Assembly: GCF_000003605.2 (NCBI RefSeq)
Contig: NW_003136741.1
Span: 1-10,987, forward strand
DNA from: Saccoglossus kowalevskii
Lineage: Eukaryota > Hemichordata > Enteropneusta > Harrimaniidae
Direction: 5' to 3'
Length of the DNA: 10,987 nt
Part shown: one piece after another, positions 6,367 to 10,987 of the stretch
Numbering within the stretch: position 1 is the stretch's first letter
Layout: each line of letters begins with the position of its first letter
Made by a program: the position numbers and the translations under genes
Notes under the pieces: model-generated
Database searches by the model: none
Told to the model about the DNA's origin: nothing
Seen by the model: the letters and a program-made list of their open reading frames with translations, nothing else

Positions 6367-9300
6367 CTAAGTTATGTAGTCTTGAAGATAACTTGGTTTT
6401 TGTCTTTCTCTCTTGGATCTACGTATCGATTCTGGTGGATTTGTTGATGTTTGAGGATTGTCTAATATTTGAAGATTGTCCGATATTGTTTGATTAGTTT
6501 CTACATTATTTTCATGAGGAATTCTCTTAAAGAATGAAGCATTTCTGGTGATCTCATGATTTCCTCTCTGGACGGTGGTCATACTGCCTTTCTTACTCAC
6601 AACTTCATATGGCTCAGGATTGAATGGAGTTGACATTTTATTTCTCTTTTGTTGTTTTACAAGGACTCGGTCTCCGATGCCTAAATCTGATGCTTTAGCA
6701 TGGTTGCGTGTGTCTGCATACTTCTTCATGCATAATTTTCTCTTTGCATCACTTGCTTGAATTTTCCTATCAGGTTTATTATTATATATCTGAGGTAGGG
6801 TTGTTTTCATTTTTCTACTATTCAAAGCTTCGAATGGAGAAATGCCTGTAGTTGAATGTGGTGTAGCTCTATACTGACGCAGAAATTGAAAAAGTCCTTG
6901 GCACCAGCTTTTGCCTTCTAGCTTGGCTGCACGGACTGCTTTTTCCAGCGTTCGCATCATCCTCTCGGCTTCTCCATTAGCTTTTGGCCACAATGGTGTT
7001 ATTTTTCTATGTCTAAATCCAACATATTTAGAAAAGCGTTTAAACTCATCTCCATTATATGGCGGGCCATTATCAGTTTTAACAATGTCCGGTATACCTT
7101 GTCTGGCAAAGATTGCATCGAAGTGCGGGATAGCTGCTTCTGCAGATGTAGAATTACAAATTTCTACCTCTGGGTATCTACTGTAGTCATCGATGACTAC
7201 CAACAAATATTTACCATTTGGGAATGGACCACAGAAATCTTCTGAGACCTCTTGCCAAGGACCATTTGGCAGTGTAGACATTTTTAATGGCTCGATAGTA
7301 GGTTTTGGTCCATGTGTTGATGCTTGACATGGTATGCACCTGGTTACTGTTTCTTCCACCATTCTGTCAATACCTGGAAACCAAAGAGTTTCTCTCAGCA
7401 ACTTTTTCGTTTTTACAACACCTTGATGACCGACATGAGCTAAACATATGGCTTTCTGTTGCAATTTCTTTGGAACCACAATTCTGTTTCCACGTAACAC
7501 AACTCCATTGGCTGTTGACAGTTCGTCTTTGACTGCTTTGTATTGTACAACATCATGATGCAAATCATACCACTTTTGTGTGTTAATAACTTCCATTATT
7601 TTCTGTAAGATTTCATCTTCCGATGTTGCTTGCTTAATTTCAGCCATTGTCATAGCAGGGGGTATCGCATTCTCAATTATAAAATTTATGTATGTATCAA
7701 TACGTGAAACATGGTCTTTACAGTGGTTTACCTGGTCAGGATGTCGACTCATGTAATCAGCAGGGTTGGATTCACCTGGTTGATACTCAAGAACTACTTG
7801 ATACGGTTGAAGACGCAAACTTAGTCTTTCAAGTCTAGCTGTTAATTTAGAATTAGACTTATTGAACATGCCTTCTAATGGCTTATGGTCGGTTATCACC
7901 TTGAATTCTGAACCAAATACATAAATGTGAAAATGTTCACAAGCCCATATAACTGCAAGGGCTTCTCGCTCTGTCTGGCTGTACCGTGACTCTGTATCTG
8001 TCAGTGCACGACTTGTATATGCAATGATATTACAAGTATCTCTGGTCTCATTTACTTGTGTTAAAACTGCACCAAGGCCTGTTGGGCTTGCATCTACTAA
8101 CAGCTCTGTTTTCAGCCTTGGATCAAAGTATTTCATCACCCTGTGACTTGCCATCAGGCTTTTTAACTTCTCGAATGATCCTTGTTGCTCAGGTCCCCAT
8201 TCCCACTTTGTATCTTTGTGAGTTAGAATACGTAATGGTGTTGCAATAGTTGCAAAATCAGGCACAAATCGAGCAATGTATTGAGCCATGCCTAGGAAAC
8301 TACGTACAGCTGTTGCATCTTCTGGTGCTCTGACATTGATTATTGCTGTCACTTTCTTATCATCCGCCATTATACCGGCACTGGAAAATGTATGACCATA
8401 GAACTGAATCAAAGACTTGCTGAACTCACATTTCTGTTGATTAGCTGTGATGTTATACTTCCGCAGCCTTTGGAACACTGCTCTTAGCATTTCATCATGT
8501 TCCTGTTGTGTCTTACCATATATGATAATGTCATCTGAAAGATTTCTAGCACCACGTATACCTTGTATCATGTCTGATACTGCTTTCTGAAATATTTCAG
8601 CAGCAGAGTTTATTCCGAAACTCAGTCTCTTGTATCTGTATAAACCCATATGAGTAGCAAACGTAGTTATATGCCTTGATTTTGTGTCCAGCTCAAGCTG
8701 ATGATAACCTTGGTTTAGATCAATCTTGCTGAACACCGTTGCACCATTTAGATCCACAATCAGGTCTTCTATTGTTGGCATGGGATGTCTCTCCCTTTCT
8801 ATAGCTTGATTGGCAGCTCTCATGTCAACACATACTCTGATTCCTGTCTTTTTAGGTACTATTACTATGGGAGATACCCACGGAGTGGCTCCATCTGCCT
8901 TCTCTATTATGTCTAACTGCTCTAGCTTATTTATCTCTGCTTCAACTTGCTCACGTACATGGAATGGCACTCGCCGATGCTGCTGTGCAACTGGTTTGAC
9001 TGATGTGTTAATATGCAAAATTGCTTTTGTATCTCGCATCTTGCCAATACCTTCAAATCTGTCTGCATACTCCTCAATCAAACTATCACTGGTACATGTA
9101 GAAAGTGAATTTACTATGTGTAGTAAACCAAGCTGTGTTGCTGTATAATAACCCAGTAAATTTCCTGCTGATCCTTTTACAACATGGAACTTAGTGACAG
9201 TAGACTGTTGGGTTATAGGAGACTTTACATTCACCTTAACTTCACCAAGTATTGGAAGTGGTTTCTTAGATCCATATGCATACACATTCTTTGAACATTG

Positions 9301-10301
9301 TGTAATTTCTGCATTATTCAACAGCTTGCATGTTTTCTCGTCTAACACATTTGTCCCTGCACCAGAATCAATGATACATTTAACTGTTTGACCATCTATG
9401 TCAATTTTAGTATCAGGCTGTTGATTGGTTGATATGGAGGACACTGTGATGTGATATGCATAATCATCATCTGAGGAAGAAAAATCTTTAGTTGTAGCAG
9501 AATTGACATGTTGCAATATTTTACTCCGACATACTTTAGCGAAATGTCCTGTTTTATCACATTTTCTGCATTTTTGATCTCTTGCTGGACATTCACCTGA
9601 ATGTGGATATTTTCCTCCACACCTGAAACACGACTTGTGTTTTCTGTCAGGCTCCACTCGTTTTGGTTTACCAGTATACTGCTGGGATTTCTTATATTTA
9701 TTTCTTTTCCACTGGCTCTTTTTTACAGGCTGGACTGTATTTACTTCTGTTTCTGTCTCAGACTGATTTTCAATACCTCTGGCTTGACGTTCAGAAACTT
9801 CAAAAGAACGACCAGAATCTAACAGTGCCTCTAATGTTAAATCATCTCTCAGAGCTTTACGACGTAACCTAGTTGACACACATGATAATACTATCTGGGA
9901 TTTTATTTCTTCATTAACATCATGAAAACCACAATTTCTTGCTAGTTGTTTCAAACGGGTAAAATACTGATCCAAGATTCATCAGTTTTCTGAGTAGCAT
10001 GCCTAAAACATTGACCTCATAGGTTTTATCACTTTGGGCAGGAAATATTTATTCAGGGCATCTACAGCCGCTTTGTATACATTGTCACTGCCCTCAACGT
10101 CAGGTAGTGTTTCAAAAACATCAGCGACCTCATCTCCCGCAGAAAAACAACAGCAGTGCTCGTTTTCTTGCATTGTTTTTTATATCGTATGCAACTAGAA
10201 ATGTCTCAAATTTCTTTCAACCATTTCTCCCATCGAGGACCAATAGAAGTAGAGTCCCCATACACAGAAAAAGCTGGGAATACTGGTAATGCAGTAGCCA
10301 T
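6367..10301 (-). pseudogene. Gag-Pol of right copy, disrupted by indels in gag
   Basis: This is the same polyprotein as the intact middle copy. The frame is open from the TAG at 6367 up to about 9975, covering the end of the Gag capsid region through protease, RT, RNase H, integrase and the C-terminal tail. The first ~110 codons, from the homologous ATG at 10301, are interrupted by seven one-base indels (net -1). Substitutions against the middle copy, in its numbering: A95E, F181S, Q244K, A763T, A1021E (next to catalytic D1022) and K1158E. The catalytic motifs DSGA, LSDD, TDHKP, HHCC and D,D-35-E are all kept. The breaks are real in the given sequence. Because they sit in or beside short base runs, sequencing error is a serious alternative to decay. 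Confidence 0.88.
9974..10217 (-). other. Cluster of seven one-base indels in gag of right copy
   Basis: Compared with the middle copy, single bases are lost at 9974-9975 (aa for aaa), 10005-10008 (aaaa for aaaaa), 10029 (t for tt) and 10032 (c for cc). Single bases are gained at 10036-10038 (ggg for gg), 10143-10147 (aaaaa for aaaa) and 10215-10217 (ttt for tt). All lie in short runs of one base; the net is -1. No such indel is seen in the remaining ~3.6 kb of this ORF. Confidence 0.85.
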
Positions 10302-10513
10302 GTCCACAATGTGTCACTTTCCACTCCAGAATTGATTTATATTATGTACTGTACCTCCTTGGTGTTGTGCACTAAAGTATTGCTGCTCAGATTTCTGCAA
10401 CTTTCTGTCTTCAAGGTCAAATTTCTTCTTCAGATTACTTCAAAAATTCTGGAAATTTGCATCTGGATGATCCTGGGTGTACCATTAAACTAATTTATCA
10501 CTCGTCGCCAAAA
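10302..10513 (-). other. 5' leader of right copy
   Basis: Same 212-base leader with uORFs at 10435-10485 and 10430-10462 and the octamer at 10455-10462. It differs from the others by at least one base (ggtgttgtgc for ggtgctgtgc). Confidence 0.68.
10501..10510 (-). other. Primer-binding site, right copy
   Basis: Minus-strand TGGCGACGAG lies three bases downstream of LTR3. It has the same sequence and spacing as in the other two copies, so the site is preserved although gag of this copy is broken. Confidence 0.82.
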
Positions 10514-10571
10514 TGTAATGTTCTTAAAGAATAATTATGAGACAGTTTATCTGAGGGAAAGGACTGGTTTG

Positions 10572-10577
10572 TTTATT
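10572..10577 (-). terminator. AATAAA poly(A) signal in LTR3
   Basis: Same hexamer in the outer LTR. As a 5' LTR its signal should be bypassed or lie just downstream of the transcription start. Confidence 0.5.
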
Positions 10578-10652
10578 TAACCAACTGATGACTGAACCCT
10601 GGTTGCTAGGTGCTACTGAGCATGCCCGCATAATTAATTACAAGACAAGACT

Positions 10653-10665
10653 AGGTCAAAGGTCA
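10653..10665 (+). promoter_or_regulatory. DR1 nuclear-receptor-type motif in LTR3
   Basis: A perfect AGGTCA-n1-AGGTCA pair in the outer LTR, about 30 bases inside the U3 end. The position upstream of the likely transcription start fits an activator site. Confidence 0.6.
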
Positions 10666-10691
10666 CAATAATACAGAAGTAGAATACTACA

Positions 10692-10987
10692 GTTACAATT
10701 TTGAATAATTTATATATACCTTGAGTTTTTTAAACGTGTATTGTGTTATTGATTTCTCTCAGGAAAATATTTGATCTGTGAATCAGAATATTTCTTGTGC
10801 CCGCCCCCAGTATGTGGGGAGATTCATTTCAATTATTGATCTTTTATTCATAACCATGTTTTCTTCGTATTTCATTTTTTGCATGTAATGCTATGAGAAA
10901 CTAGCACACCCAGTTGTAATTTGGCCAATATGTGTTCCGAACGTCGGAGTAAACACCGTATTCGTAATCGGGCAATGAGAACGCCTC
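10692..10987. other. Flanking DNA outside the array, no gene recognised
   Basis: The 296 bases after LTR3 share no visible similarity with the element. The first part is AT-rich. A small inverted repeat (cccca gtatg tgggg) lies near 10806, a CCAAT at 10925-10929, and seven CpG dinucleotides fall between 10938 and 10983. No ORF of useful length is seen. It may be host intergenic DNA, the start of a gene region, or another repeat. Confidence 0.6.

Larger units (their letters stand above)
5831..10691 (-). mobile_element. Ty3/Gypsy LTR retrotransposon, right copy, frameshifted gag and palindromic insertion
   Basis: This second copy is in the same orientation, from LTR3 (5' LTR, outer end of the array) to LTR2 (shared 3' LTR). 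It is nearly identical to the middle copy apart from scattered substitutions, a 29-bp insertion in the 3' non-coding region (6200-6228) and a cluster of seven single-base indels in the first part of gag (9974-10217). The two LTRs are identical by eye. Beyond LTR3 at 10692 the sequence becomes unrelated flank rather than a polypurine tract, so 10691 is the true 5' end of the array. Gypsy elements usually make a 4-6 bp target duplication. The expected partner of gttac at 10692-10696 would lie beyond the left edge of the window. Confidence 0.93.
10514..10691 (-). repeat. LTR3, outer 5' LTR of the array
   Basis: This 178-bp LTR is identical by eye to LTR2. Unlike the two internal LTRs it is followed on its outer side (10692 onward) by unrelated DNA rather than a polypurine tract, so it marks the junction between array and flank. 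It is the promoter-bearing LTR for the right copy. Transcripts starting here would pass LTR2, which carries the same poly(A) signal. Confidence 0.95.

Noticed and set aside
1176-10691. CRISPR array or satellite repeat as explanation for the repeated sequence.
   Set aside because: The repeats are 178-bp LTRs at 4.7-kb spacing with PBS and PPT on either side, which is diagnostic of LTR retrotransposons.
10692-10696. gttac as a confirmed target-site duplication.
   Set aside because: Only one side of the array is in the window, so no partner copy can be seen.

Overview
The window is almost entirely LTR retrotransposon. It holds a head-to-tail tandem array of one Ty3/Gypsy (Metaviridae-type) element, transcribed on the minus strand, followed on the right by about 300 bp of unrelated flanking DNA. 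The single-ORF Gag-Pol, the serine-tRNA-like primer site and the absence of a chromodomain, env gene or any bacterial feature point to an animal genome. The protein most resembles the Mag / K02A2.6-like Gypsy elements common in aquatic invertebrates. That family and host assignment is inference; no host gene is visible to fix the species.

Layout on the minus strand, so read from high to low coordinates. 10987-10692 is flank. LTR3 (10691-10514) is followed by a primer-binding site, leader, a frameshifted gag-pol (10301-6367) and a 3' non-coding region carrying a 29-bp palindromic insertion and a polypurine tract. LTR2 (6008-5831) is shared: it is the 3' LTR of the right copy and the 5' LTR of the middle copy. 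The middle copy has a primer site, leader, an intact 1311-codon gag-pol (5618-1683), a 3' region and a polypurine tract. LTR1 (1353-1176) is likewise shared with a third copy, which runs off the left edge inside its protease region (963-1). Each LTR is 178 bp with TG...CA ends. LTR2 and LTR3 are identical by eye and LTR1 differs from them at one base (1263). The repeat period is 4655 bp (left) and 4683 bp (right); the difference is exactly the 29-bp insertion minus a net 1-bp loss in the right gag.

The middle copy looks potentially competent. It encodes a Gag capsid-like region, two zinc knuckles, an aspartic protease (DSGA), reverse transcriptase, RNase H, an integrase with HHCC and D,D-35-E residues, and a GPY/F-like tail. 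The cis elements (LTRs, PBS, PPT, AATAAA) are also present. The right and left copies carry only small indels in or beside short base runs, clustered in one 245-bp stretch and at the left edge, so they may be decay or uncorrected sequencing error. Points worth a second look are the shared-LTR tandem arrangement, a perfect DR1 nuclear-receptor half-site pair in every LTR, the palindromic insertion flanked by 9-bp direct repeats, and the LSDD reverse transcriptase active site. I saw no new defence system, RNA gene or CRISPR array.
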